Numbered from the stretch's first letter, positions 54,550-64,000 are shown. The stretch: DNA of 64,000 nucleotides from Variibacter gotjawalensis (GCF_002355335.1 NZ_AP014946.1:1937501-2001500); one strand, 5' to 3'. Notes: a model not told the origin generated them from the sequence alone. Program-made: numbers and translations.

Positions 54550-55719
54550 ATGCCGCTATCTCGATTCACGGTGCTCGACCTTACGCGGGTTCGCTCGGGC
54601 CCGCTCGCAGTGCGCCAACTCGCGGATTGGGGAGCCAATGTCATCAAGATCGAGCCGCCCGAAGCAATTGATGGCTCAAAGGGGATGGGCGGCGAACGCG
54701 ATGGATCCGACTTCCAAAATACGCATCGCAACAAGCGCGGCATCACACTCAATCTGAAAGTGCCGGAGGGGCGAGAGCTCTTTTATTCTCTCGTCGCCAA
54801 AGCCGACGTCGTGGCCGAGAACTACCGGCCCGACGTCAAACAACGGCTCGGTATCGACTACGTGAACCTTAAGGGCATCAACAAACGTATCGTGCTTGCG
54901 AGCATTTCGGGCTTCGGACAGTCGGGCCCCTATGCGCGCCGTCCCGGCTTCGATCAGATTGCCCAGGGTATGGGCGGGCTGATGTCGGTGACAGGTCTGC
55001 CGGGGCAGGGTCCCATACGTGCAGGCATTCCTGTTGCCGACCTCTCGGCGGGACTTTACGCCGCGATTGGGATCCTCATCGCGCTGCTCGAGCGGGAGAA
55101 TTCCGGTGAAGGCCAGTGGGTTCATACGTCGCTGCTTGAAGCGCAGATCGCGATGATGGATTTCCAGGCGACGCGATGGTTGATCGACAAGGATCGTCCC
55201 GGTCAAGCCGGCAACAATCACCCGACGAGCATTCCGACTGGGCTGTTCCGTGCGAATGATGGAATGCTGAATCTTGCGGGTGGCGGCGAGACGATGTGGC
55301 GTCGGATTTGCGAGGCGCTCGAACTCGGCGACGTTTTGAGTCGCTCTGATTTCTCGACTGAAGGCTTGCGGTCGCAAAACCGCGACTCGTTGAACGCGAT
55401 CCTACAAGAGCGTTTCATCACGAATTCGGTCGGCTATTGGGTCGAGCGGCTTAACGCTGCCGGCGTTCCGTGCGGTCCGGTTTACGGCGTCGACGATATG
55501 TTCGCAGATCAGCATGTCGCTGCGCTCGATATGCGTCTTCCGGTCGATCACACGCGCCTCGGCAAACTCGATCTTCTGCGCAGCCCAGTGTCGATGAGTC
55601 GTGGAAAACGCCAAGCGCGAGCAACACCGGAGCGTGGTCAACATACGGACGAAGTGCTGAACGAGTTCGGCTTTACTGCCGAGAAGATCGCTGCGCTGCG
55701 CGCGCAAGACGTTGTCTGA
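54550..55719 (+). CDS. CaiB/BaiF-family CoA-transferase (class III)
   Basis: 389-aa enzyme moving CoA between acids. Starts LSRFTVLDLTRVRSGPLAVR; conserved GANVIKIEPP, ASISGFGQSGPYARRPGFDQ with the likely catalytic Asp135, and the EGQWVHTSLLEAQ region. The ATG at 54550 was chosen by alignment with family starts. It follows tctC by 33 nt and precedes an enoyl-CoA hydratase gene by 14 nt. Confidence 0.9.
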   Translation: MPLSRFTVLDLTRVRSGPLAVRQLADWGANVIKIEPPEAIDGSKGMGGERDGSDFQNTHRNKRGITLNLKVPEGRELFYSLVAKADVVAENYRPDVKQRLGIDYVNLKGINKRIVLASISGFGQSGPYARRPGFDQIAQGMGGLMSVTGLPGQGPIRAGIPVADLSAGLYAAIGILIALLERENSGEGQWVHTSLLEAQIAMMDFQATRWLIDKDRPGQAGNNHPTSIPTGLFRANDGMLNLAGGGETMWRRICEALELGDVLSRSDFSTEGLRSQNRDSLNAILQERFITNSVGYWVERLNAAGVPCGPVYGVDDMFADQHVAALDMRLPVDHTRLGKLDLLRSPVSMSRGKRQARATPERGQHTDEVLNEFGFTAEKIAALRAQDVV

Positions 55720-55733
55720 AGGCGGAGCAAATC

Positions 55734-56525
55734 ATGAGCACCGACTATCTGCAGCTTTCAGGGGAGGGCGGCGTTGCGACGCTGACCCTAAATAATCCGG
55801 CCAAGCACAACGCGATGAATTTCGCGATGTGGCAAGCTATGCCTGGCGTGCTGCAATCTTTCACCGAAGCGAAAGATGCGCGCGTGCTTGTGCTCCGCGG
55901 GGCAGGTGAGCGTTCTTTCTCGTCCGGAAATGACGTGTCCGAATTCGATAAAGTACGCAGCACGCCGGAGCAGGTTGCTCACTACAACAATTTGCAGCGG
56001 ATCGTCTGCAATCAGCTCGGCAGCCTGACCAAGCCCACCATCGCACAAATCGATGGCTATTGTCTCGGTGCCGGTCTCGAGTTTGCGCTGCTGTGCGATT
56101 TCCGTTTCTGCACACCCACGTCACGCTTCGCTGTGCCAGCTGTGAAGCTCGGTCTTCCGTATCGCTATGAAGATATCACGAAGCTGCTTGACGTGATCGG
56201 CCCTGCGCGCACGAAAGAGATGGTGCTCGATGGTCGCCGGATTGATGGAGTCCGCGCCGCAGAGATCGGGCTTGTAACTCAGCTGGTTCAATCGCGTGCC
56301 GAGCTCGAGGCAAAAGTTTCTGATCTTGCGCAAGAGCTTGCCGAAAGCGCGCCGCTCAGCCTCTCGGCCGCCAAGATCACGATTGCGGAAGCGATACGCC
56401 GTGGCGGTCCGGCGAACCTCGCTTACTGCGACCAACTCGCTGACGCTGTATATGCGAGCGCGGACTATGTCGAGGGACGCAATGCCTTCGCGGCGAAACG
56501 CAAGCCGCGATTTGCGGGCCGCTGA
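55734..56525 (+). CDS. Enoyl-CoA hydratase/isomerase (crotonase family)
   Basis: 263-aa crotonase-fold enzyme. The oxyanion-hole segments are GERSFSSGNDVSEF and GYCLGAGLEFALLCDF. I chose the ATG at 55734; a longer frame to 55470 runs over the CoA-transferase gene. It may act on the CoA ester made by the preceding transferase. Hydratase versus isomerase cannot be told from sequence. Confidence 0.9.
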   Translation: MSTDYLQLSGEGGVATLTLNNPAKHNAMNFAMWQAMPGVLQSFTEAKDARVLVLRGAGERSFSSGNDVSEFDKVRSTPEQVAHYNNLQRIVCNQLGSLTKPTIAQIDGYCLGAGLEFALLCDFRFCTPTSRFAVPAVKLGLPYRYEDITKLLDVIGPARTKEMVLDGRRIDGVRAAEIGLVTQLVQSRAELEAKVSDLAQELAESAPLSLSAAKITIAEAIRRGGPANLAYCDQLADAVYASADYVEGRNAFAAKRKPRFAGR

Positions 56526-56527
56526 CA

Positions 56528-56923
56528 ATGGCAGCGCTTTCGACCGAAGTGACGTTGCGGCCGACGGATCTCGATGATGTCGGGCACGTCAACAACGTGA
56601 TCTTCGCGGCACTCGTTGCGGCCGGCCGTATGGACTTCATCGGACAACGGATGAAGGCGTTTGCCGCACAGGGCAGCGATTTCTGGCTGGTGCGCGTCGA
56701 GATCGACTATGTGCAGCAGCTGTTCTATCCGGGCGTCGCGCGGATCGAGACATCTATCGAGCGCGTCGGTCGCACATCGATAGGATTAGGTCACGAGATC
56801 TGGGGGTGTGAGCTTGCTGCGCGTGCAACGAGCGTCCTCGTTTACGTCGACAAGGGTTGGTCGCAAAGTCTGCCTCTCCCGGACGCGCTCGTCGCAGCGT
56901 TGAATCCCGCATCGGACCATTGA
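56528..56923 (+). CDS. Acyl-CoA thioesterase, hotdog fold
   Basis: 131-aa single-hotdog protein. LRPTDLDDVGHVNNVIFAAL is the family start, with Asp-loop and HVNN. It begins 2 nt after the enoyl-CoA hydratase stop. Likely releases the acid from its CoA ester at the end of the pathway. Confidence 0.84.
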   Translation: MAALSTEVTLRPTDLDDVGHVNNVIFAALVAAGRMDFIGQRMKAFAAQGSDFWLVRVEIDYVQQLFYPGVARIETSIERVGRTSIGLGHEIWGCELAARATSVLVYVDKGWSQSLPLPDALVAALNPASDH

Positions 56924-56930
56924 GACGATC

Positions 56931-59027
56931 ATGAGCTATCGCATTGCAATCGACATTGGTGGCACGTTCACGGATGGCGTCATCGAAAACGTGAAAACCG
57001 GCGAGGTGAGACTCGCAAAGCGGCTAACGACGCAGTCCGATCCGGGGCAAGCGCTTGCCGACGTTGTCGATGATTTGTTGTCGGCCACGAACGCGGCAAA
57101 TGGCAAAGGCAAGCCGGCTGCACTGGTTAGTGAAGTCGTTCACGGAAGCACGCTGGTGACGAATGCGCTGATCGAACGCAAAGGCGTCAAGACGGCTTTG
57201 ATTGCAACGGAAGGGACCGGCGATATCATCGATATTGGACGCGAAGTCCGCTACGACCTTTACGACCTTGACATTCAAATGCCGAAGCCGCTGGTCGAAC
57301 GCGGCGAGCGCTTCGAGCTGAATGAACGTGTTGCCACGGATGGCAGAATCCTCGTTGCGCCGTCGCAAGAAGATATCGACGGCGTCGTCGAAAAAGTCCG
57401 GCAGTCAGGCGCACAGTCAGTCGCTGTCGCTTTCCTCCACGCTTGCGTTAATCCTGACAATGAAATCCGGGTCGGCGAAGCGTTGCGCAAAGCATTGCCA
57501 AATGTTGCGGTTTCGCTCTCCTCACGCGTCGCCCGCGAAATTCGCGAGTACGAGCGCACCACGACGGCAACCGCGAATGCATTCGTCCAACCGATCGTCG
57601 CCAAGTACCTCAACGAATTGTCGGCGCGCTTACGGCAAGCTGGTATCGATGCGCCGTTGCGTATCATGGTGTCGAGCGGAGGTTCGACCTCAGCCGGCAA
57701 CGCTGCCGAAGTGCCGATCACGACGCTGGAGTCTGGGCCAGCCGGCGGCGTGCTCAGCGCCGCCAATGCGGGCCGCGCGGCTGGTTTTGATGACGTGCTC
57801 GCGTTTGATATGGGTGGCACGACGGCAAAGATTTGCACGGTGATCGGGGGCGCGCCTTCGGTTGTGCATTCTTTCGAAGCCGCGCGTGTGAAGCGTTTCA
57901 AAAAGGGCAGTGGGCTTCCGCTTTTAATCGCAAGCATCGACCTCATCGAGATAGGTGCTGGCGGTGGCAGCATCGCTCGAATCAGCGATCTTGGTCTTCT
58001 CACGGTTGGACCAGATAGTGCTTCTGCCGATCCCGGCCCTGCTTGTTACGGCCGCGGCGGCCAGGGCGCTACAGTCACGGATGCTGACCTCACGCTCGGA
58101 TATCTTAATCCAGACTTTTTCCTCGGCGGGCGCATGTCGCTTGATGCGTCGGCAGCAGAGGCAGCGCTGCAGAGGTTGGGCGACCGGTTGTCGCTGGCTG
58201 CTCGCGAGGTTGCGACTGGCATCTTCAACGTAGTCAACGAAGCGATGGCGGGCGCTGCCCGCGTGCACATCGCCGAGAAGGCGCAAGACCCGCGGCGCTT
58301 CACAATGGTCGCAACCGGCGGTGCAGGTCCAGTCCACGCTGTCGAGATCGCACGAAAGTTGCGCGTGCCACGCGTGCTGTTTCCGATCGCGGCAGGCACC
58401 GGTTCGTGTCTCGGTTTCCTTGCGGCACCGATCCGCGTCGATCGCTCGTTGTCAAAACCGACGCGCTTGGAAGCAGTTGATTGGGTGGAGACCGATACGG
58501 CGGTGTCAGCGCTCAAGCGTGATGCCGAAAAGGAGCTCAACGAAACGCTTACGGGGCCGGCCGAGGTCACCTGGCAACTACTTGTAGAAATGCGATACGT
58601 CGGGCAGGGCGCTAACCTCACGGTGTCTTTCCCATTGCGTAAGCTTGACGCCACATTTGCGCCAGATCTCGAGGCGGAGTTCCGCAAAAGTTACGAAATT
58701 AATTACGGCGGCGTTTTGCCGTCGGGGACGCTCGAACTCGTGACGTGGCGGATCGTTGGCGCTACGCGGCAAGGCGTGAAGCATTTTGCCTGGCCGCACG
58801 GCACGGCGGAAGCCACGATAACGCCGAAGGCAAAGCGAGAGATTTTCTGCACCGACAAGGGCGAGATGGCTTCCGTGTCTGTCTACGACCGATACGCACT
58901 TGCCGGCGGAGCGCGCCTGAAGGGACCGCTGATCCTCGAGGAGTCCGAGTCGACGGTCGTCGTACCGATCGCGGCAGATGTCGAAGTGCTGAGTGATCTC
59001 AGCGTCCTGGTGCGCTTGGGAGCTTGA
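56931..59027 (+). CDS. Hydantoinase/oxoprolinase family, subunit A
   Basis: 698-aa protein of the HyuA/5-oxoprolinase/acetone-carboxylase family, ATP-dependent. Acetate-kinase-fold signatures: IDIGGTFTDGVIEN at the N-terminus, FDMGGTTAKI, EIGAGGGSIARI, ATGGAGPVHAVE. Adjacent to the B subunit gene. Similar proteins open five-membered cyclic amides or oxoproline; acetone carboxylase-like activity is also possible. The substrate is not determined. Confidence 0.92.
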   Translation: MSYRIAIDIGGTFTDGVIENVKTGEVRLAKRLTTQSDPGQALADVVDDLLSATNAANGKGKPAALVSEVVHGSTLVTNALIERKGVKTALIATEGTGDIIDIGREVRYDLYDLDIQMPKPLVERGERFELNERVATDGRILVAPSQEDIDGVVEKVRQSGAQSVAVAFLHACVNPDNEIRVGEALRKALPNVAVSLSSRVAREIREYERTTTATANAFVQPIVAKYLNELSARLRQAGIDAPLRIMVSSGGSTSAGNAAEVPITTLESGPAGGVLSAANAGRAAGFDDVLAFDMGGTTAKICTVIGGAPSVVHSFEAARVKRFKKGSGLPLLIASIDLIEIGAGGGSIARISDLGLLTVGPDSASADPGPACYGRGGQGATVTDADLTLGYLNPDFFLGGRMSLDASAAEAALQRLGDRLSLAAREVATGIFNVVNEAMAGAARVHIAEKAQDPRRFTMVATGGAGPVHAVEIARKLRVPRVLFPIAAGTGSCLGFLAAPIRVDRSLSKPTRLEAVDWVETDTAVSALKRDAEKELNETLTGPAEVTWQLLVEMRYVGQGANLTVSFPLRKLDATFAPDLEAEFRKSYEINYGGVLPSGTLELVTWRIVGATRQGVKHFAWPHGTAEATITPKAKREIFCTDKGEMASVSVYDRYALAGGARLKGPLILEESESTVVVPIAADVEVLSDLSVLVRLGA

Positions 59028-59029
59028 AC

Positions 59030-60568
59030 ATGTCGACGATTGATCCGATCACGCTCGAAATATTGTGGACGCGCCTTGTCAGCCTGGTTGATGAGGCTGC
59101 CGCCACTCTGGTGCGCACATCGTTTTCGACAATCGTGCGCGAGTCTAACGACTATGCGGTTGTGCTGCTCGACCGCGACGCGAAGCTGCTCGCGCAATCG
59201 AGCCAAAGCATTCCGTCTTTCATCTGCACGCTGCCGGAAACAGTCCGCCACTTTCTGAAGGTGTTTCCGCGCGAGACGCTGAAGCCGGGTGACATCATGA
59301 TCACCAATGATCCCTGGCTTGGCACCGGTCATTTGCCTGACATCAACATTGCTATGCCGGTGTTTCGCGACGGCGTTCTAGTCGGTTTTGCAGGGAGCGT
59401 CGCACACTCGCCCGATATCGGCGGCCGGTTGCGTTCGCCCGGCAACCGTGACCTCTATGAAGAGGGACTGCGCATCCCGCCAATGAAGCTGATCGCAGCG
59501 GGTATCATAAACGAAACACTCGTCGATATTATCCAAAATAACGTCCGTATTCCCGAACAAGTGATGGGCGATCTTTGGGCGCAAGTTGCCGCCAATCGGA
59601 TGCTGTCCCAGCGTCTCCTCGACATGCTCCAGGAGACCGAATGCGATCTGGTAGCGTTGGGGAGCGAGATGTATGCGCGCTCTGAAGCAGCAATGCGAAG
59701 CGCGATTGCGGCGTTGCCGAACGGCGAGTATGAGCATGAAGCGCGCGTCGACGGTTTCATCGAACCTGTCACGATTCGTTGCCGGATCATCGTCACGGGC
59801 GATACGTTGACTGTCGACTACGCGGGGTCGTCGCCGCAATTGCCGCGTGCCATCAACGTCGTGCCGATCTATACATTCGCCTACACGGCGTACGCACTCA
59901 AATGCGTGCTAGCGCCGAATGTGCCAAACAACGATGGCTCGTTTCGGCCGATCAAAACGACGGCGCCGCTCGGTTCCATCCTCAACCCGAAGTTTCCAGC
60001 AGCCGTCAGTGCGCGAGCCATGACGGGACACCTGCTACCGACGGCCGTCATGGGTGCGCTCGCAGACGTCGTGCCGGATCGCGTTCGCGCAGCGGCAGGC
60101 TCGCCGCTTTGGTGCGTGCAGCTTGCCGGGTCGCATCAAGGCGAGCGCTTCGCGTCGACGCTCTTCTTGAATGGCGGGCAGGGTGCCGGCGCGGCAGGCG
60201 ATGGTCTGCCTGCACTGAGCTTCCCGAGCAATCTCGCCAATACGCCGATCGAAGTGATCGAGTCGCAAGCGCCTATCCGCATTGTCCGGCGTGCTCTGCG
60301 ACGTGGCACTGGCGGGGCCGGCAAGACGCGCGGCGGCGACGGGCAGGTGTTCGAAATCGATCTTTTGGCGGATGAACCGGTGACGATGACGTTCATGGCT
60401 GATCGTCTCCGCACCCCAGCCCCGGGAATGCGTGGAGGCGAGGCGGGCTCGACTGGACGTGTTTTGCTCGACGGCAAGCCGATCGATCCGCGCGACACGC
60501 TCGTTGCAAATCCTGGCGCACGCTTGACCCTCGAAACGCCGGGGGGGGGCGGCTTCGGCTCGCGTTAA
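59030..60568 (+). CDS. Hydantoinase/oxoprolinase family, subunit B
   Basis: 512-aa HyuB-type protein: STIDPITLEILWTRLVSLVD start, NDPWLGTGHLPDIN, SPDIGGRLRSPG and the C-terminal ETPGGGGFG glycine loop. I chose the ATG at 59030; a TTG at 59024 is in frame. It starts 2 nt after the A subunit. The C-terminal glycine loop is coded by a run of nine G (60540-60548), a slippage-prone site. Its stop lies 21 nt from the convergent HyuB gene. Confidence 0.92.
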   Translation: MSTIDPITLEILWTRLVSLVDEAAATLVRTSFSTIVRESNDYAVVLLDRDAKLLAQSSQSIPSFICTLPETVRHFLKVFPRETLKPGDIMITNDPWLGTGHLPDINIAMPVFRDGVLVGFAGSVAHSPDIGGRLRSPGNRDLYEEGLRIPPMKLIAAGIINETLVDIIQNNVRIPEQVMGDLWAQVAANRMLSQRLLDMLQETECDLVALGSEMYARSEAAMRSAIAALPNGEYEHEARVDGFIEPVTIRCRIIVTGDTLTVDYAGSSPQLPRAINVVPIYTFAYTAYALKCVLAPNVPNNDGSFRPIKTTAPLGSILNPKFPAAVSARAMTGHLLPTAVMGALADVVPDRVRAAAGSPLWCVQLAGSHQGERFASTLFLNGGQGAGAAGDGLPALSFPSNLANTPIEVIESQAPIRIVRRALRRGTGGAGKTRGGDGQVFEIDLLADEPVTMTFMADRLRTPAPGMRGGEAGSTGRVLLDGKPIDPRDTLVANPGARLTLETPGGGGFGSR

Positions 60569-60589
60569 TAACGGCGAGCAAAGTCCAAT

Positions 60590-62212
60590 TTACGTGCCGC
60601 GCGTATATCCAGCGGCGATATCGGCCGCGATACTTTTCGCATCACGACTACCGGGATTTCCGTGTCCACCGCCGCCAGGCGTTGCCATCAGCACTGTGTC
60701 GCCATGTTTAAGGACGTACTGCGCTTTCGGATCGACTTGCTTTCCATTTAAGCGAAGCTCGCCGGTTGCACCGGGCTCGCCCCCTTCAATTCCGAACGCC
60801 GCGAACCGAGTTCTCTCGGCGAGAAACGAGACCGCGATTGGCGTTTCGGATCGGCTTTCTATCAAGACTTCTTGGCCGAGACCGCCTCGATGTTTGCCCG
60901 CACCGCCGCTATCGGGACGCAGACGTTTGTGATGGAAGCGCAGCGGCGCGATGTGTTCACTGATCTCGACGGGGGTCGACGAAACGTTCGATGGCCACGA
61001 CAAGCATGATAGACCATCAGCTTTGACGTTGCCGCCCATGCCTCCGTTGTAGAAAAACATATTGGCGTAAGGCTTACCGTTCGGCCGGATACCAGACTGG
61101 TTCATACCCCACATAGGCGCGCCGCATGCCGCCATCACTCGCTCCGGCAGCACTTGGCCGAGACAGCCGAAGACGAGCATCGGCAGATAGTGGCCGATCA
61201 GCATTCGCGAGCCACCCGAAGCCGGGAACACCGGGTTGACGATGCAGCCCGGCGGCGCAGTCACGGTGATCGCGCGCCACGCCCCTTCGTTGTTCGGCAG
61301 TTCGGGGCTGATGCAGACTTTTACCCCGTACATGCTCATCGCGTAGGTGTAACAATAAGCGCAATTGATCGCCCGATCGACCTGCGCGTCGGTTCCATCG
61401 TAGTCGATGGAGATGGTGTCACCTGCAATAGTGAGCGCCATGCGCAGCGTGATTGGCGTGTCCATCAGCCCGTCCGTCTGCAGCGAGCTTTCGTAGCGAC
61501 CGTCCGGCAATGCTTTAATCGCAGCGCGCATGGCTCTCTCACAGCGCGTGTGGATCTCGTCCGCGAGAGGGTGAAGATCGTCGAGGTCAGCCTGCTCCAT
61601 CAGATGCTTCAAGCGGTCTTCCATCAGGTCCAAGGCCACGACTTGCGCCCAGAGGTCGCCCATCGTTTCGTCCGGCGTCCTGACATTCTTGCGGATGATG
61701 GCGACAAGGGTCTCATCCATTGCACCGGCCCGCATGAGCTTCATCGGCGGGATCTGCAGACCTTCCTCAAACACTTCGCGTGGTTCGGGGCTGCGGATTT
61801 TGCCACCGATGTCCGGAGCATGCGCAGTCGACGCACTAAAGGCGACGAGACGGTCGCCGCGGAAGATTGGTTTGGCTACCGTGATATCGGGAAGGTGGCC
61901 GGTGCCGAGCCAGATGTCATTGGTGATAAGGACATCACCAGGCGCAAGTGTTTCGGGTGGAAAGAAGCGAAGAAAATGTTTCACCGTCGCAGGCAGCGTT
62001 CCGATGAAGCTCGGAATGCTTTCTGTTGCTTGTACCAAAGACTCTCCGGCCGCATCAGTCACGATGCAAGAAAAGTCGTAGCTTTCGCGAACGAGAGTGG
62101 AGAAGCTGGTCCGCACAAGCGCGGCCGCGGCTTCATCGACAAGCGAAATGAGACGACGCCATAGAAGCTCGAGCTCGACGGCATCGAAGCGGCGTTGAAC
62201 CTGGTCTTGCAT
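60590..62212 (-). CDS. Hydantoinase/oxoprolinase family, subunit B (second copy)
   Basis: 540-aa HyuB-type protein, related to the plus-strand copy but clearly not identical. VELELLWRRLISLVDEAAAA start, NDIWLGTGHLPDI, APDIGGKIRSPEP, and the C-terminal ATPGGGGHGNPGSR. ATG at 62212 is favoured; a GTG at 62221 just after the A-subunit stop would add three residues. It converges on the first HyuB gene. Confidence 0.9.
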   Translation of the reverse strand: MQDQVQRRFDAVELELLWRRLISLVDEAAAALVRTSFSTLVRESYDFSCIVTDAAGESLVQATESIPSFIGTLPATVKHFLRFFPPETLAPGDVLITNDIWLGTGHLPDITVAKPIFRGDRLVAFSASTAHAPDIGGKIRSPEPREVFEEGLQIPPMKLMRAGAMDETLVAIIRKNVRTPDETMGDLWAQVVALDLMEDRLKHLMEQADLDDLHPLADEIHTRCERAMRAAIKALPDGRYESSLQTDGLMDTPITLRMALTIAGDTISIDYDGTDAQVDRAINCAYCYTYAMSMYGVKVCISPELPNNEGAWRAITVTAPPGCIVNPVFPASGGSRMLIGHYLPMLVFGCLGQVLPERVMAACGAPMWGMNQSGIRPNGKPYANMFFYNGGMGGNVKADGLSCLSWPSNVSSTPVEISEHIAPLRFHHKRLRPDSGGAGKHRGGLGQEVLIESRSETPIAVSFLAERTRFAAFGIEGGEPGATGELRLNGKQVDPKAQYVLKHGDTVLMATPGGGGHGNPGSRDAKSIAADIAAGYTRGT

Positions 62213-62221
62213 AGTCGGCAC

Positions 62222-64000
62222 TCAGTTCGGCATCTCAGTGAGGATTGATCCGTCGGGCAGCACGCTGGCGCTGCTTCCCGGGCCGATTATGAACGTACTT
62301 TCGTTCTCTTCGAAGACGGCTGGTCCCACGATGCGTGCGCCCACCGCCAGCGCGTAGCGATCGTAGACCGGCGTCGAAAGAGGCTTGTCGGCATCTGCGA
62401 AATACACATCGCGATGCCCTTTGAGTAGAACAGCGTCGTCACTGGCTGCATTGATCGTGAGGGCCGCATCTGCGCCCGGCATTGGCGCAATCAAAGCGAG
62501 ACGAATGGCGACGAATTGAATATTCGCGCCGGGTGGCGTGCGGCCGAACAGATCGCGGTAGCTTTTCTCGAACACCGCCTTAGCGCCCTCGGCTGTGATT
62601 GATTTCGGCAACGCGACAGTAATTTCCGATCCCTGGCCAGCGTATCGCATATCGGCTAACCGCTTGACCGTCGACTTCGCTATATTTGCGCCAGTCGATG
62701 ATGCGATTCCCCGCGCTTCGGCTTCGAGCTCGGCAAAAGTATCCGACATCTGCGTCCACGACGCATCCTGTAGCGCGCAAACGAACGAACGAACGCGATC
62801 AATTCGGGCCGGAGCCATTAGCATTCCGATTGTGCTTCCTGCGCCGGCACAAGGTGGGCAAACGACGTGGCGGACGCCAAGTTTGCGGCCAACATTCCAC
62901 GCGTGAACCGGACCCGCGCCGCCCGTCGCGAGGAGCGCGTATTCGCTAGGAATACGGCCACGCTCCGCGATGGCAACGCGTGCGGCGCCTGCCATATTTT
63001 CGTTGACGACGTCATGGATACCAATCGCGCCGCGCGATGAGTCGAGACCGAGCTTCTCCGTAACACTGCGCAGCGCTCTGCTCGCTGCTGCTTCGTCGAT
63101 CCGCATCGCGCCGCCGAGAAAGAAATCGCCGTTGAGATAGCCGAGCGCCAAATCCGCATCTGTTACGGTCGGCTGCACGCCGCCGCGTCCATAGCAAGCC
63201 GGACCTGGCTCAGAACCCGCGCTTTCCGGGCCGACATTTAGCGTTCCGAGGGAGCTAGCGTGAGCGATAGATCCTCCGCCGGCACCAATTTCGATCAACT
63301 CGACGGTCGCGATTTGAATCGGCAAACCACTGCCGCGCAAAAACCGTTTCTGTCGCGCAGCCTCGAATCCCCAAGCAACGAGCGGCTCTCCGTCATCGAT
63401 CAGCGCGAGCTTTGCTGTCGTGCCGCCCATGTCGAACGCGAGCACTCGATGCAGTGCGGCATGCCGACTGAACCACGCCCCTGCAAGCGCACCTGCTGCC
63501 GGGCCGCTTTCCAACAACTGAACGGGCGATCGTTTGGCCTCAGCAACGTGAGTCAGTCCGCCGTTCGACAGCATGAGGAAAAGGCTGCCGGGAATGCCCG
63601 ATTGGCGAAGAGCGTTCTCGAGGCGATCGAGGTAGATCTCCGCTACAGGCTTAACATAGGCGTTCGTCACGGTTGTTACCATGCGCGAATATTCGCGGAT
63701 TTCCGGTGCGATTTCGCTCGATAGCGAGAGCGACAAATCCGGAAAGCGCTCGGCAACCGCTACGGCGATCGCACGCTCGTGCTTGGGATTGGCGTATGCA
63801 TGCAGGAAGCAAATCGCCAGGCTACGCATGCCGTCCGCAACTAGCTCCTCAACTTCTTTAAGAGCGGCGTTCACGTCGAGCGCTATCTCGATACTGCCGT
63901 CGGCGGCCAATCGCTCTTTCGCTTCGCGGCGCCATGGCCGTGCAACGAGTGGAGCGGGCATCTCAAGGAATAGATCGTAAAGCTCGTATTTTCTTTCGCG
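62222..64000 (-). CDS. Hydantoinase/oxoprolinase family, subunit A (second copy, partial)
   Basis: At least 592 residues; the 5' end lies beyond the window. The frame is open to 64000, where it reads RERKYELYDLFLEMPAPLV before the ATG at 63961, matching the YDLYDLF-type region inside HyuA. FDMGGTTAKLALIDD, EIGAGGGSIAHA and ATGGAGPVHAWN are visible. So ATG 63961 is internal. It is followed directly by its B subunit. Confidence 0.9.
   Translation of the reverse strand, partial: RERKYELYDLFLEMPAPLVARPWRREAKERLAADGSIEIALDVNAALKEVEELVADGMRSLAICFLHAYANPKHERAIAVAVAERFPDLSLSLSSEIAPEIREYSRMVTTVTNAYVKPVAEIYLDRLENALRQSGIPGSLFLMLSNGGLTHVAEAKRSPVQLLESGPAAGALAGAWFSRHAALHRVLAFDMGGTTAKLALIDDGEPLVAWGFEAARQKRFLRGSGLPIQIATVELIEIGAGGGSIAHASSLGTLNVGPESAGSEPGPACYGRGGVQPTVTDADLALGYLNGDFFLGGAMRIDEAAASRALRSVTEKLGLDSSRGAIGIHDVVNENMAGAARVAIAERGRIPSEYALLATGGAGPVHAWNVGRKLGVRHVVCPPCAGAGSTIGMLMAPARIDRVRSFVCALQDASWTQMSDTFAELEAEARGIASSTGANIAKSTVKRLADMRYAGQGSEITVALPKSITAEGAKAVFEKSYRDLFGRTPPGANIQFVAIRLALIAPMPGADAALTINAASDDAVLLKGHRDVYFADADKPLSTPVYDRYALAVGARIVGPAVFEENESTFIIGPGSSASVLPDGSILTEMPN

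Overview
The window looks like chromosome from a high-GC alphaproteobacterium of the order Hyphomicrobiales (Rhizobiales), probably near Xanthobacteraceae or Bradyrhizobium-like soil bacteria. The reasons are the protein style of the core genes (DegP, SerB, MiaA, IlvI/IlvH/IlvC, LeuA), many solute-binding proteins of the Bug/TctC, TAXI and TRAP types, a DUF3489-DUF2924-recombinase cassette, and amino-acid attenuators ahead of ilvI and leuA of the kind described in alphaproteobacteria. The genus is inference.

Positions 1-30385 are mostly conserved chromosome. They hold DegP, a LuxR regulator with an acetyltransferase, a TAXI binding protein next to a DctA-type symporter, serB, miaA, an MsrQ-like heme protein, a hotdog thioesterase, the ilv genes (ilvI, an unknown secreted protein, ilvH, then ilvC further on), an RTX-type GH16 glucanase, a CPA1 antiporter, PPK2, a NUDIX-phzF-pdxY operon, an ABC importer of the NMT1 type, a sulfatase-like membrane enzyme and leuA. 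Both ilvI and leuA follow short leader ORFs rich in the codons of the pathway's products. A tRNA-Lys(CTT) gene at 30310-30385 ends this part.

Positions 30386-52470 look accessory. First comes a class III cyclase-ATPase (1048 aa) with a membrane cyclic-nucleotide-binding protein just upstream. Then follow a LysR gene divergent from a YcaC-like hydrolase, a frameshifted TctC pseudogene and a CadC-like regulator. Positions 39596-44158 hold a tightly overlapping five-gene minus-strand operon: an unknown 185-aa protein, a QueC-like PP-loop ATPase, an XRE/ImmA-IrrE metallopeptidase, a PIN-domain protein and an unknown 282-aa protein. It has a good sigma70 promoter overlapped by a perfect 11-bp palindrome. 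A DUF4365 PD-(D/E)XK-like nuclease gene reads away from it. This is the best candidate for an undescribed defence or conflict system. A PhyH dioxygenase-TRAP operon and a large serine recombinase cassette (49689-52470) follow.

Positions 52485-64000 are a catabolic region. A LysR gene is followed by tctC, a CaiB/BaiF CoA-transferase, an enoyl-CoA hydratase, a thioesterase, hyuA and hyuB on the plus strand. A second hyuA-hyuB pair converges on it from the minus strand, and its hyuA runs off the window end. Together they suggest uptake, CoA activation and processing of an organic acid plus hydrolysis of a cyclic amide or related ring; the substrate cannot be read from sequence.
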